A stretch of 64,000 bases of DNA from JACDCY01 sp964350145 (GCA_964350145.1 CAYGJL010000003.1:34477-98476); one strand, 5' to 3'; shown: positions 33,183 through 43,470, numbered from the stretch's first letter. Numbers and translations are program-made. The notes: generated by a model not told the origin, from the letters alone.

Positions 33183-34319
33183 ATGAAGATTGGCGTGCCC
33201 CGCGAGACTTTCCGCGGCGAACGGCGCGTCGCGCTCGTGCCGGGAGTCATCGCGTCGCTCAAGGCAAAGGGCGCCGAGGTGCTGGTCGAGAGCGGCGCGG
33301 GAACGTCCGCCGGATTCACCGACGCCACGTACACCGACAAGGGCGCGCAGATAGTCCAGCGCGCGCAGGTCTTCGCCGACTCCGACGTGATCGCGCAGGT
33401 TCGCGCGGGGGAAGATCTCGCGGGGCTTCGCTCCGGCCAGGCGGTGATCGCCTTCCTCGATCCGCTCGGCGCGCCGCAGGCGATGCGCAAGCTCGCGGGC
33501 ACCGGCGCAACCGCGTTCTCCATCGAGCTGATGCCGCGCATCACCCGCGCGCAGAGCATGGACGCGCTGTCGTCGCAGGCGACTGTCGCCGGCTATAAGG
33601 CAGTGTTGCTCGCCGCCACGCATCTGCCGCGTATGTTCCCGATGCTCATGACCGCGGCGGGGACGATCACTCCCGCGCGCGTGTTCGTGCTGGGCGCGGG
33701 CGTCGCGGGGTTGCAGGCGATCGCGACGGCCAAGCGGCTCGGCGCGGTGATCGAGGCGTACGACGTGCGCGCGGCGGTGAAGGAGCAGGTGCAGAGCGTC
33801 GGCGCCAAGTTCGTGGAGCTGCCGCTGGACACGTCCGCGGCCGAAGGGAGCGGCGGGTACGCCGCGGCGCAGGACGAGTCCTTCTATAGAAGGCAGCGCG
33901 AGGTGCTTGGCAAGGTCGTGGCCGGCACCGACGTGGTGATCACGACCGCGGCGATCCCCGGGCAGAAGTCACCGGTGCTGATCACGCGCGAGATGGTAGA
34001 GAGCATGGCGCCCGGCTCGGTGATCGTGGACCTGGCCGCCGAGCGCGGCGGGAACTGCGAGGTGACGAAGGCGGACGAGGTCGTGGAGCTGAACGGCGTG
34101 ACGGTACTCGGCCCGACGAACCTGCCGGCGACCGTGCCCTATCACGCCAGCCAGATGTATGCCAAGAACGTGTCCACGTTCCTGCTGCACCTGATCAAGG
34201 ACGGCGCGTTGAGCGTGGACCGGGAGGACGAGATCACGCGCGAGACGCTGGTGACGCAGGGCGGGGAAGTGGTGCACGAGCGGGTGAAGAAGCTGCTCGC
34301 CGATTCGGGGAACGGATAA
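33183..34319 (+). CDS. pntA: NAD(P) transhydrogenase subunit alpha, part 1
   Basis: 378 residues, the soluble NAD(H)-binding domain I. Motifs: KIGVPRETFRGERRVALVPG at the start, the Rossmann loop VLGAGVAGLQAIATAKRLGA, EAYDVRAAVKEQVQSVGAKF and PGSVIVDLAAERGGN. Drives NADPH formation from NADH using the proton gradient together with the two membrane subunits. ATG 33183 begins the conserved N-terminus. Overlaps pntAB by one base. Confidence 0.95.
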   Translation: MKIGVPRETFRGERRVALVPGVIASLKAKGAEVLVESGAGTSAGFTDATYTDKGAQIVQRAQVFADSDVIAQVRAGEDLAGLRSGQAVIAFLDPLGAPQAMRKLAGTGATAFSIELMPRITRAQSMDALSSQATVAGYKAVLLAATHLPRMFPMLMTAAGTITPARVFVLGAGVAGLQAIATAKRLGAVIEAYDVRAAVKEQVQSVGAKFVELPLDTSAAEGSGGYAAAQDESFYRRQREVLGKVVAGTDVVITTAAIPGQKSPVLITREMVESMAPGSVIVDLAAERGGNCEVTKADEVVELNGVTVLGPTNLPATVPYHASQMYAKNVSTFLLHLIKDGALSVDREDEITRETLVTQGGEVVHERVKKLLADSGNG

Positions 34320-34597
34320 TGGAAACCTTCATCAGCGCGCTCACGATCTTTGTGCTCGCGGTGTTCGTGGGCGTGTTCGTGATTAAACGCGTGCCGCCGC
34401 TGCTGCACACTCCGCTCATGTCGGGGTCGAACGCAATCTCGGGGATAACGATCGTCGGCGCGATGATCTCGATCGCGACGCCGAGCCCGCTGAGCACGAT
34501 CTTCGGCTTCATCGCGGTTGTGTTCGCGACGATCAACGTGGTGGGCGGGTTCCTGGTGACGAACCGCATGCTCAGCATGTTCAAGAAGAAGGACTAG
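34319..34597 (+). CDS. pntAB: NAD(P) transhydrogenase subunit alpha, part 2
   Basis: 92 residues with three membrane helices (FISALTIFVLAVFVGVFVIK, ISGITIVGAMISIA, TIFGFIAVVFATINVVGGFL). PPLLHTPLMSGSNAISG is the conserved signature. The split alpha subunit is the arrangement also known from Rhodospirillum. Confidence 0.95.
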   Translation: METFISALTIFVLAVFVGVFVIKRVPPLLHTPLMSGSNAISGITIVGAMISIATPSPLSTIFGFIAVVFATINVVGGFLVTNRMLSMFKKKD

Positions 34598-34600
34598 GGG

Positions 34601-35995
34601 ATGTTCTCGCTGATCAACATCCTCTATCTCGCGGCCGCGGTGCTGTTCATCCTCGGCCTGATGGGGCTGTCGCACCCGAAGACGGCGGTCGCGGGGAACA
34701 TGAAGGCGGCGGTCGGCATGCTGCTGGCGATCGTGGCGACGCTGCTCGACCGGAACGTGATCGAGTCGGGGACGCGCGGACTGATGCTGATCGCGGCCGG
34801 CATCGCGGTCGGCGCGATCATCGGCGCGGTGTTCGCGCTCAGGATCAAGATGACGGCGATGCCGCAGATGGTGGCGTTGCTGAACGGGTTCGGCGGTGGG
34901 GCGTCGGTGTTGATCGCCGGGGCGGCGCTGCACGACGCGGTGAATCCCAACCTGCAGCTGCTGATCGCGACGGCGGCGTCGGGGATCATCGGCGCGGTGA
35001 CGTTCTGGGGGAGCCTGGTGGCGTTCGACAAGCTGCAGGAGTTCCTGCTCCCCGGTAAGCCGATCCACTTCCCGGGGCAGCAGGTGTTGAACTCGCTGCT
35101 CGCGATCGTCGCGCTCGCACTGGCCGTGTGGATCGTGGTGGATCCGACGTCGGACATGACGTTCTGGGCGCTGGTGCTGGTTGCGTCGGTGCTTGGTGTG
35201 CTGCTGACGATCCCGATCGGCGGCGCGGACATGCCCGTGGCCGTCGCGCTGCTGAACTCCTACTCGGGACTCGCGGCCGCGGCCGCGGGGTTCGTGCTGA
35301 ACAACAACGCGCTGATCATCACCGGTTCGCTGGTGGGTGCGTCTGGGATCATCCTGAGCCAGATCATGTGCAAGGCGATGAACCGGTCGCTGGCGAACGT
35401 GCTGCTCGGCAAACTCGGTTCGGGCGAGAGCATCGGCGCGAGCGCGGACGAAGTGTACGCCGGGAAGGTGAAGTCCACTTCACCGGAAGAGATCGCGATG
35501 CTGCTCGAGACGGCGCGGCGGGTGGTAATCGTGCCGGGCTACGGGCTGGCGGTGTCGCAGGCGCAGCACGCGGTGCGTGAGCTGGCGACGCTGCTGGAGT
35601 CGAAGGGGACGACGGTCGAGTTCGGGATTCACCCGGTCGCGGGGCGGATGCCGGGGCACATGAACGTGCTGTTGGCGGAAGCGGACGTGCCGTACGACAG
35701 GTTGAAGGAGATGGACGAGATCAATCCGCAGTTCGGGCAGGTGGATCTCGTATTGGTGATCGGCGCGAACGACGTGGTGAATCCGCTGGCGATCACGGAT
35801 CCGACGAGCCCGATCGCGGGGATGCCGATTCTCGAAGTGCACAACGCGCGCAGCGTGGTCGTGATGAAGCGGAGCTTGAGTCCGGGGTTCGCGGGGATTC
35901 CGAATCCGCTATTCGCGGCGGATAACTGTCTGATGTACTTCGGAGATGGAAAGGCGGCGGTTCAGGCGCTCGTAGCGGCGGTCAAAGAGGGCTGA
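34601..35995 (+). CDS. pntB: NAD(P) transhydrogenase subunit beta
   Basis: 464 residues. Membrane helices to about residue 260, then the NADP(H)-binding domain III: VVIVPGYGLAVSQAQHAVRE, GIHPVAGRMPGHMNVLLAEA, LVLVIGANDVVNPLA and VMKRSLSPGFAGI. Completes the proton-pumping complex. Starts 4 nt after pntAB. Confidence 0.96.
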   Translation: MFSLINILYLAAAVLFILGLMGLSHPKTAVAGNMKAAVGMLLAIVATLLDRNVIESGTRGLMLIAAGIAVGAIIGAVFALRIKMTAMPQMVALLNGFGGGASVLIAGAALHDAVNPNLQLLIATAASGIIGAVTFWGSLVAFDKLQEFLLPGKPIHFPGQQVLNSLLAIVALALAVWIVVDPTSDMTFWALVLVASVLGVLLTIPIGGADMPVAVALLNSYSGLAAAAAGFVLNNNALIITGSLVGASGIILSQIMCKAMNRSLANVLLGKLGSGESIGASADEVYAGKVKSTSPEEIAMLLETARRVVIVPGYGLAVSQAQHAVRELATLLESKGTTVEFGIHPVAGRMPGHMNVLLAEADVPYDRLKEMDEINPQFGQVDLVLVIGANDVVNPLAITDPTSPIAGMPILEVHNARSVVVMKRSLSPGFAGIPNPLFAADNCLMYFGDGKAAVQALVAAVKEG

Positions 35996-36002
35996 CGCAC
36001 AC

Positions 36003-37976
36003 TCAGGCGCGCTCGAGCTCGATGACGAAGGTCGATCCTTCACCGAGCGCGCTCTCGACCGAGAGAGTTCCCCCCATCATGCGCGAGAGCTCGCGGCCGA
36101 TGGCCAGCCCCAACCCCACACCATCGGATCCTGCCGACATCTCGCTCGATCCCTGCACGAACGGCTCGAAGATGTTGCTGAGCTTGTCCGGTGCGATGCC
36201 GGGGCCGGTATCGCGCACGAAAATGCGGACGTTTCGCGGCCCCGCACTCCAGCCGAGCGTCAGCGATCCTTGTTCCGTGAACTTGATCGCGTTGGCCGCC
36301 AGATTGAGCAGTACCTGCTGTAGCCGTTGAGAGTCGGCGCGGACCATCGCGCCCTCTGGTCCACCCACCGAATGCAGCACGAGTCCCTTGGCCTGAGCCT
36401 GTGGCTCCACGAGCGTGCCAACCTGCTGAAGCGCTTGAGCAACCGGCACGGCCTCCATGACGAGACTCACCTGGCCGGCCTCCAGACGCGCGAAGCTCAA
36501 GATGTCATTGATGAGCATGAGCAGGTGCTGCTGCGCGCGCTGCACGCGCTCCAGCGCTTCGCGCTGCGGGTCCGTCACCGGTCCGTGTATGCCGAGGAGG
36601 ACGAGTTCCGTGAAGCCGCCAATCGCGTTCAGCGGCGTTCGGAGATCATGCGACATGCGGGCAAGGAAATCGGCCTTCGCCTTGTTCGCGGCCTCCGCTT
36701 CGGCGCGGGCGGCGTGGAGCTCCTGCGCCTTCGCTTCCACGAGTTGTCGCGCGCGCACCTGGTCCGTGACCTCCACCGCAAAGCTCATGACGCTATCGAC
36801 CGCGCCCGACGGCTCTCGCAAGGGTTGGAAGATGAAGTTGAAATAGCGGTCTTCCGGCACCCCGTCGTTATCGAGGTCGAGACGCAAATGGACCTCGCTG
36901 CCGATGAAAGGCTGCCCGGTCCGCGACACCCGCTCCTGAATCTCCAGAAAGGGCTTCACGTGCTCGTCTGGAAATACATCGCCCGCACGTTTGCCTGTCA
37001 GGTCTCGCCCGCCGACCAGCGCCCGGGAGCGCGCGTTCTGATACGTGATCATCTGCGTTCGTGAGTTGGTCACGGAGATCAGCGCCGGCGTCTGATCGAA
37101 GAGCCGAAGCAGCTCGTCACGCGAGGCCGCCATGCTCGCCGCCTGCCGCCGCAGCTCGTCCCGCTCGACCATGCGAGCCGTGACGTCCACGCTGATCCCC
37201 ACGAGGCGCAGAGGACGGCCCTCGGGCGAGTAGATGAAGCGGCCGTGCGAGTCCAGCCAGCGCACCTCCCCCAAGGGCGTAACGATGCGATGCAGAACAT
37301 GATGCGTCTCCAACTTGTTGCGCAGCGCTTTCTCCACTTCCGCCCAGGAACTCTCGCGGTCCTCTGGATGGATGCGGCTCATGTAGTCCGCCGTCGTTCC
37401 CGAGAAGGTTCCCTTGGACAATCCGTACAACCGCTCCTCCTGTGGCGACCAGTGTACGCGGTCGTGCTCGATGTCCCATTCCCAGGTTCCCATCTCGGCG
37501 GCGGCCAGCGCGAGCTCGAGATGTGTGCGGCTGCGCTCGGCCTCGATGCGCAACGCGTGCTGCTCCGTTACATCGCGCGAAACACCCACGAGCTCTACGA
37601 CGTGGCCCGCGTCGTCTACAATCGGGGACTTGACCGTATGGAAGTAGCGGATAGTTCCGTCGCGCGCGACGTTCGGCTCCTCCTCGCGTACGACGGGCTG
37701 CCCTGTTTCGAAAACGACGCGGTCGTCGCGGAGGTACTGCTCGGTAAAGTCGAGCTGGTTGTACGGAACGTCGGTGAGGCCGTGCAGCTGCTCTTCAGTG
37801 GCGCCGTAGTACGCCTGTGTGGCGCGATTGGCGAACGTCACCTGGTAGCTCGCGGACTTGCAGAACACCATGTCCGACAGGCTGTCCAGGATCTTGCGGT
37901 ACCGACTCGCGTCGTCCGCCGTCAGCGGGCCAGGGAGTGGCTGAGTCGGGGGCATTTGGGATGCAGGTTCCGTCAT
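36003..37976 (-). CDS. Multi-PAS sensor histidine kinase
   Basis: 657 residues, cytoplasmic. Three PAS domains at about 25-145 (LDSLSDMVFCKSASYQVTFA), 150-270 (WSPQEERLYGLSKGTF) and 285-400 (DQTPALISVTNSRTQMITYQ), then HisKA with FLARMSHDLRTPLNAIGG and HATPase with NLAANAIKFTEQGS, DTGPGIAPDK and GVGLGLAIGREL. The C-terminal half closely resembles that of the GAF kinase at 26072. No response regulator is adjacent. Convergent with pntB 7 nt away. Confidence 0.92.
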   Translation of the reverse strand: MTEPASQMPPTQPLPGPLTADDASRYRKILDSLSDMVFCKSASYQVTFANRATQAYYGATEEQLHGLTDVPYNQLDFTEQYLRDDRVVFETGQPVVREEEPNVARDGTIRYFHTVKSPIVDDAGHVVELVGVSRDVTEQHALRIEAERSRTHLELALAAAEMGTWEWDIEHDRVHWSPQEERLYGLSKGTFSGTTADYMSRIHPEDRESSWAEVEKALRNKLETHHVLHRIVTPLGEVRWLDSHGRFIYSPEGRPLRLVGISVDVTARMVERDELRRQAASMAASRDELLRLFDQTPALISVTNSRTQMITYQNARSRALVGGRDLTGKRAGDVFPDEHVKPFLEIQERVSRTGQPFIGSEVHLRLDLDNDGVPEDRYFNFIFQPLREPSGAVDSVMSFAVEVTDQVRARQLVEAKAQELHAARAEAEAANKAKADFLARMSHDLRTPLNAIGGFTELVLLGIHGPVTDPQREALERVQRAQQHLLMLINDILSFARLEAGQVSLVMEAVPVAQALQQVGTLVEPQAQAKGLVLHSVGGPEGAMVRADSQRLQQVLLNLAANAIKFTEQGSLTLGWSAGPRNVRIFVRDTGPGIAPDKLSNIFEPFVQGSSEMSAGSDGVGLGLAIGRELSRMMGGTLSVESALGEGSTFVIELERA

Positions 37977-38098
37977 GTCGTTGCGCCTGAGAGGGCGGAA
38001 CTAGTGTCGCTTCGTTCCAGAACCGGCCTTGACGGTCCCAGATTCCTGCGGTGCACTTTACACCTAAGTGCCTCAGGGCACCAGCCGCTCCCTTGTAC

Positions 38099-40291
38099 TC
38101 ATCCGGACCGGAGGCCCCTGGTAAGGATAAGCATCGCACGGATTCCGTTTTCATTGTCCTGCTCCTCTTCTCCCGCCGGCTGGATGATTCTTTCGAGCGC
38201 TTCCAACACGTCACCGGCCGTGGAGCGCAGCGCAGCATCGATTTCGTGCTCGACCCCGAGCGTGAGCGGCGTTTGAATCCGCCTCTGCAACGCTGCGACA
38301 CGCTCGGAAAGCCGCGGGCGCTGGTGCCGGGGACACAACGACAGCTGGCGGGCGAGCCTCGTCGCGATTCGCCGCGCCAGCGCGGTCGATCCGGTGCGCG
38401 TGTGCCCGGCGTCGTCCGAAGCCAGCTCGTCATCGATCCATTGGCGGATGCGGGCATAGGCGGCCGATACCTCGCCCGGTGGAATCGACGCGGAAGCGCC
38501 GGTCGCACGCTCGACTATCTCTCGAACCAGACAGGGCGCCGCCGACAACCGGTCACCGTCGCTCGCCAGCAGCATCGCTCTTCCGCGCACCGTCACCAGC
38601 GCGAGGAGTGCGTCGCGGTCCGCCATAACCGCTGCCCATAGTGGCGGACGCATTCTCGCAGCGGGTCTGTTTTCCGCCCAGGTGGCCAACGCCCTTCGCA
38701 GTGCTTCCGCGAATTCCACTTCGCTGCGCGCCGTTGCCGCCGCTCGGGCGAACAATGGTGGAATGCGTGAGGCGCCCACGCTCGCGTCGGCCAGCTCGGT
38801 CTTGCGGCGGATGATCGACTCGACCCGGAGAAGCTGCGCGCTTGCTGCCGGCGGGGTGATGGAATAGACGAACACATCGCGGCAGCGCGAGCCCAGCCGC
38901 GCCGCGCGCCCGACGCGCTGCTCGAGTGTCGCTGCAGTCCACGGCAGGTCGAGATGCACGATCACCGACGCGTCCTGGAGATTGACGCCTTCGCTCAGGA
39001 GATCGGTTGCGATGAGCAGAGAGATTTCCTGGCCGGGGTTTGGCGGCGCCGCGTTCGACGACGCAGGCGCGAACCGTTCCAGCGCCTCGCGCCGGGTGAT
39101 CGCCCCGCTGGCGATGCGGGCGCCGCGAGACGTCAACATTGCGGTCCCACCCGAGCAGGCCAGAGTCCGGTAGTACATCGCGACTGTCTCGGAGAACTGC
39201 GAGAAGGCGACGATCTTCGCGGAGGCATGTGTGCGGCGCAGCGCACGCAGATGCTCGGCGCGCGCGGCGTCGGCGACCGAATCCCGCGGAAGCGCCGCAA
39301 GCAGGCCAGCCAGCTTGCGCTCATGTTCGCTCACCGCGCCGAGCAGAGCGGCGGATCCGGCGAAGGCCTGCGGAGCGAGAACGTGAGCGAAGCCAAGTTG
39401 GACCGAGCCCTCCGCATAGGTCCATGCGGCCAGCTCGTGCCGGGTCGGATAATGCCCGGCTTCGAGCGCCTCACGGATGGCGATCGCCTTTGCCAATCGC
39501 TTGCGAAGCCCCTCGCGCAGCGCCGCGTCGCTCGAGGCCCAGAGCCGAACGAGAGTCCGGGTGACTATCGCGGCTGCCATTCCACCATCCTGCGGCGGAA
39601 TCGGCGGGGGGAGCGCGAGCAGCTCCTCCAGCAACTGCGGGTCGTGCGGCAAGTCGAGGTGCACCGGCTCGCGTACGCGCGGGAATGAATCGCTGGCCTC
39701 GCTCTGGCCGCGCCGTACGACGAGACAGGCAAGTTGCTCCCGCGACAGTGCTCGCGCCGCCGAGCCGAGGAACAGTTCGATGAGCGCGGTCAGGTCTTTG
39801 GCTTTGTTGTGCACCGGCGTGGCCGAGACGAGCAGGACGGGTACGCGTGCCGCGAGCGTCGCCACTGCCCGGTAGCGCGCGGTTGATGCCGTCCGGAAAT
39901 GATGCGCTTCGTCGATGACGATAAAATCGTGATCCCGCTGAAGGGGGAGAGCCCTGCTCAGTGATTCCAGCGAGACGAACCGGATCGTCACGGCGGATCG
40001 GCCGGCGGCGTCGAGCCACATGGCGCGGAGCGACGCGGGCGCAACGACCAGCGGTTTGGAGTACAAGCCGGCGATCGCCAGCGCCACATAGGTCTTGCCG
40101 AGTCCCACCTCGTCGCCCAGCAGCGCTCCGCCGTTGCGTTGGATCAAGCCGCGTACGCGCCGCGCGGCGTCCAACTGATGCGGACGCAACCGCACCGAGC
40201 CGAGTACTGAAGGGATCGCGTCCGCGCGCAGCCATTCGCCGGCGATGATTCGGCGAACGACGTCGGGATGCGCGCGCTCTAACCGGTCCAC
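38099..40291 (-). CDS. SNF2/helicase superfamily II protein
   Basis: 730 residues. Helicase domain 1: RLRPHQLDAARRV, Walker A GDEVGLGKT (59-67), DEAH box VIDEAHHFR (127-130), motif III SATPVHNKAKDL. Domain 2: KIVAFSQFSETVAMYYRTLA, LLSEGVNLQDASVIVHLDLP and the arginine finger QRVGRAARLGS. The arrangement is that of RapA/SNF2 DNA translocases. About 230 C-terminal residues have no recognised domain. GTG start overlaps the methyltransferase gene by 13 nt, so the two act together. Confidence 0.9.
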   Translation of the reverse strand: MDRLERAHPDVVRRIIAGEWLRADAIPSVLGSVRLRPHQLDAARRVRGLIQRNGGALLGDEVGLGKTYVALAIAGLYSKPLVVAPASLRAMWLDAAGRSAVTIRFVSLESLSRALPLQRDHDFIVIDEAHHFRTASTARYRAVATLAARVPVLLVSATPVHNKAKDLTALIELFLGSAARALSREQLACLVVRRGQSEASDSFPRVREPVHLDLPHDPQLLEELLALPPPIPPQDGGMAAAIVTRTLVRLWASSDAALREGLRKRLAKAIAIREALEAGHYPTRHELAAWTYAEGSVQLGFAHVLAPQAFAGSAALLGAVSEHERKLAGLLAALPRDSVADAARAEHLRALRRTHASAKIVAFSQFSETVAMYYRTLACSGGTAMLTSRGARIASGAITRREALERFAPASSNAAPPNPGQEISLLIATDLLSEGVNLQDASVIVHLDLPWTAATLEQRVGRAARLGSRCRDVFVYSITPPAASAQLLRVESIIRRKTELADASVGASRIPPLFARAAATARSEVEFAEALRRALATWAENRPAARMRPPLWAAVMADRDALLALVTVRGRAMLLASDGDRLSAAPCLVREIVERATGASASIPPGEVSAAYARIRQWIDDELASDDAGHTRTGSTALARRIATRLARQLSLCPRHQRPRLSERVAALQRRIQTPLTLGVEHEIDAALRSTAGDVLEALERIIQPAGEEEQDNENGIRAMLILTRGLRSG

Positions 40292-43200
40292 GCCAGCAGC
40301 GGCTCGACGTCGGCGAACCGCACGCAGTACGCGCCGAGCACCGCGTCGAGCAGGTCACGCGAATCCGCGCTGCCATCCATCACTGCCCGGGCGACGCTTG
40401 GCAGCGTCGCGCACGCTGTGCTCCAGTCCCTGGGGAGAGGCAGCAGTGCGAGCGTCCAGCCGAGATAGCGGTGATAGCCGCCGCGCGCGGGCTCGGCGAC
40501 CAGATTGAGCCACGCCGCGGCGATATCGCTGTTCAGGACGGCGGCGAAGGTGAGCGCTTCGCGCTCATTTCTGCACCTGACTACATAGCAGCTGTTGAGC
40601 GGCACGGCGTCGTCGTCCTGCGCCAGCACCACGGCGCGGGGCCGCTTGCCGACGTCTGCCCAGACGACGCGCGGGGATCCACCGGCTGCGCCATCGGTAC
40701 GGAACAGCGACCACCAGCGGTCGCTCGCGCGACTGTCCGTGCGCGTCTCGAGTCGAGCGCGGTAGTGGCCGAGCCAGCTTCGCGCCCGTGGTGGGAGGGT
40801 TCGCAGCGCGCGCCCGTCATCGCCATGCGTCCAAATCACTCGGGTGCCGCCTCGCGCGCAACGCCACGGCGAAAGGTGCTCGCCCTTGATCGCCGGGCGG
40901 AGCAAAGCGGACTCTACGTCCCCGGCTCGATCGCCGCTGCGTATGAGAGTGGTAGCGGAGTTTTGATCGCCGGCAGTGGTGACCACGAAGGCTTCGTTGC
41001 AGCCCGACTTCACGCCGAGGAGCGGTCGTCCCAAGCGCGTGTCGGCGAGCGGGACGCCGGCGGAGCGCAGCTTGTCGAAAACGGCGCGAACGTCGGGAGG
41101 AGTGAGGATCCACGGGCTGCCCATGGTGTCGTCGAGCGGAATTCGCGCGGACTGTGTGCGCCACGCGAAGAGCGTCGCGCGCCGGTGCACCGCGCAGCGC
41201 GTGAGGCTGGCGCTAGCGGGCGCGGTCTTGCGGGCGACGAGCAGCGACGGGTACACCGCCGCGTCGAACGACACAGCCGCGCCACTCAAGTCTTCCAGCG
41301 TGAGAATCGCGGATTCGTCGCCCAGTAGCGCACGGACGCCGCCGCCGGCAAGCGCAGACCAGAGCTTCGCGGGGAGCAGGAGCGCCGTGATTCCGCCTGG
41401 CCGGAGCAGGGCGAGCGAGCGCTCGACGAAGAGCGCCGCCATGTCCACCTGCGAGCCGAAGCCGGAGCCCGCGCGCGCGGCTTCGGCTCCGGCCGTCCAG
41501 GCCGATCCCCTGAACACGCGAAACTCCTCGCGCAGGCGGGCTCGCATTCGCGCGGGAATGCGGTGCAGGCGGATCCACGGCGGGTTGCCGGCGACGAGAT
41601 CGAAGCCGCCTGCTTCGGCGACTTCGGAGAAGTGAGCCGCGAACGAAAAGGGCAGTGCTGCTCCGGCAAGCAAACCTTTCTTTCGCTGCCGGAGCTCGCG
41701 CAACGCGCAACGGACGTCCGCGAGCGCGCGGCGGGTGTCCGCCCCGGGTGGCTGACGGCCGCCGAAGAGATCGCGCGCGCGCGCGGACAGGAGCAACTCG
41801 CGCCGTGCGTTTTCCAGGGTTTTCATCTCGCCGGCGAGCGCGTCGATCGCCAGCGCCCGCTCGGTCCGATCCAGCATCCGCGCGAGCGTTTTTCTGCGGG
41901 GTCCGCGGGACCGCGTGTAGCGAAGCCGCAGACGCGAAACGGCGAGGGAAGGGACGCGGCTAGTTGCCGCGAACGTGCCGCCAGTGAGCGTATCGCCCAC
42001 GCGGATCTGCCTGTCGAGGTTGGGTAGGGGCGTGACCGCGCGAATCCCCTCGTCCCGCTGCTCCATCACCATGGCGAGCCAGAGGCGCAGCTCGCATAGC
42101 CAGACCGCCATCGGGTTGGAATCAACGCCAAAGATGGAAGTCGTCAGAGTCGAGCGGGTGACGTCGCCCGAGGTTCGTCCATCTCCGCACGCGGCGGCGA
42201 GCCAGCTCAGCTCCGCGAGAGCGTAGACGAGAAATGCTCCGGAGCCGCACGCCGGATCCAACAGGCGAAAGCGGCGCAGTCGGTCCAACAGGACGGCGCG
42301 AGCGGCGAACGGAACCTCGCGGGTCGTCAGAAACGATTCGATCGCGTCCCCGGACACGGACGCGTCCTCGTCCGCGAGTGCATGAGCGAGTGCTTCGCGC
42401 ATTACCCGCTCGACGAGTGGTTGCGGCGTGTAGAAGGCGCCGGATGACTTGCGGTCCGGTGGCGCCATCAACGACTCGAAAGCCTTGCCGAGCATCTCGG
42501 GATCAACGGCAGCCTCGGACCATTCGCTCGAATCTTCGCGCGGGGTGAAGCGATGGCGGCAGAGCAGGTCGCCGTAGAGAACGCCGATCGCTTCGTCGGA
42601 GAAGTCGACGGCTCGCGCTCGGCGCTCGAGGGCGCTCCGGGAGAACAGTCCGCCGTTGAGGAAGGGGATGTCGCCGAAGCCGCGCGCGCGGGCGCTCCTC
42701 GCACGCGGCGGAGTGTTGAGCGTTCCGAAGAAGAGCGGCAGCAGGACGCGGCGGTGGTACCGGCCGCCGTCCGCCATGCAATCAGCAAAGCCGTTGGCGA
42801 GGAAGCCGTGGTCGCCGTTGAGCCAGCCCTGCGTTTCCAGGAAGGAAAGGAAGAGCAGGCGCGAGACGTACAACAATGCAAGCTCGCGGGAGTCATTCGG
42901 TCCGAGGGCAGGAGCGATTGACCGCGCGAGCGACTCGACGACCCGTTCGAGGGTGAGATAGAAGCGGCGCGTGAGAGCCTCGCGGCCAAGTATCTCGGTC
43001 CACCGGCAGTGCATCAGCACGTCTATCCGCGCGCCCGCCGACGAGAGCGCGCAGAGGGTCTCGGCGTCGCTGTCCAGCACGTTCGCGCGCTCGGAGAGGA
43101 GCGCGCGGGTGCGGGGCGGATGCCGCTCGTGGGAGAACGTGGCAACGGCGACGTGCTTCCGCTCCGCGTCGATCGCGAGGAGCAGCCAGAGCAACTGCGG

Positions 43201-43470
43201 CGCGCGCGAGGACAATCGCGACGCCGTGCAAGTCAACGCCTCCTTCAAGGTCATGGCAGGGGAGACGTCGAGCAGCAGCGCTCTGGTGGAGCCGTTGCCG
43301 CGGCTGATCCTCACCTCCGCGACAGCGGAGGGAATTCCGATAGCCTCACGCGTCGCGCTGTCGAGGCGGCGCGAGGGTCCCGGGAAGCCCAGCTCGCGGG
43401 CGATGGATGCGAGCTGGTCGAGGGACGATGCTTCGGAGAGGAGAGCGCGAGCGCGGGTGAGGGAGAGCAC
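40279..43470 (-). CDS. Eco57I-type N6-adenine DNA methyltransferase
   Basis: 1063 residues. N-terminal 300 residues contain no PD-(D/E)xK nuclease that I can see. The methyltransferase core has SSGAFYTPQPLVERVM, SAM-binding LLDPACGSGAFLVYAL (about 403), FGVDSNPMAVWLCELRLW and catalytic AGNPPWIRLHR (about 628), the gamma order of Eco57I/PglX/DrmMI enzymes. The C-terminal part (from about 780) with VKSGCNEAFVV and CYVVRCRNEREALTF resembles a TaqI-like target-recognition domain. GTG start; first gene of the pair with the helicase. Restriction, if any, must come from elsewhere. Confidence 0.92.
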   Translation of the reverse strand: MLSLTRARALLSEASSLDQLASIARELGFPGPSRRLDSATREAIGIPSAVAEVRISRGNGSTRALLLDVSPAMTLKEALTCTASRLSSRAPQLLWLLLAIDAERKHVAVATFSHERHPPRTRALLSERANVLDSDAETLCALSSAGARIDVLMHCRWTEILGREALTRRFYLTLERVVESLARSIAPALGPNDSRELALLYVSRLLFLSFLETQGWLNGDHGFLANGFADCMADGGRYHRRVLLPLFFGTLNTPPRARSARARGFGDIPFLNGGLFSRSALERRARAVDFSDEAIGVLYGDLLCRHRFTPREDSSEWSEAAVDPEMLGKAFESLMAPPDRKSSGAFYTPQPLVERVMREALAHALADEDASVSGDAIESFLTTREVPFAARAVLLDRLRRFRLLDPACGSGAFLVYALAELSWLAAACGDGRTSGDVTRSTLTTSIFGVDSNPMAVWLCELRLWLAMVMEQRDEGIRAVTPLPNLDRQIRVGDTLTGGTFAATSRVPSLAVSRLRLRYTRSRGPRRKTLARMLDRTERALAIDALAGEMKTLENARRELLLSARARDLFGGRQPPGADTRRALADVRCALRELRQRKKGLLAGAALPFSFAAHFSEVAEAGGFDLVAGNPPWIRLHRIPARMRARLREEFRVFRGSAWTAGAEAARAGSGFGSQVDMAALFVERSLALLRPGGITALLLPAKLWSALAGGGVRALLGDESAILTLEDLSGAAVSFDAAVYPSLLVARKTAPASASLTRCAVHRRATLFAWRTQSARIPLDDTMGSPWILTPPDVRAVFDKLRSAGVPLADTRLGRPLLGVKSGCNEAFVVTTAGDQNSATTLIRSGDRAGDVESALLRPAIKGEHLSPWRCARGGTRVIWTHGDDGRALRTLPPRARSWLGHYRARLETRTDSRASDRWWSLFRTDGAAGGSPRVVWADVGKRPRAVVLAQDDDAVPLNSCYVVRCRNEREALTFAAVLNSDIAAAWLNLVAEPARGGYHRYLGWTLALLPLPRDWSTACATLPSVARAVMDGSADSRDLLDAVLGAYCVRFADVEPLLAWTG

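Noticed and set aside
38099..43470. Complete DISARM or BREX system
   Set aside because: Only a helicase and a methyltransferase are present; drmA, drmB, drmC, brxC, pglZ and a nuclease are absent from the surrounding genes.
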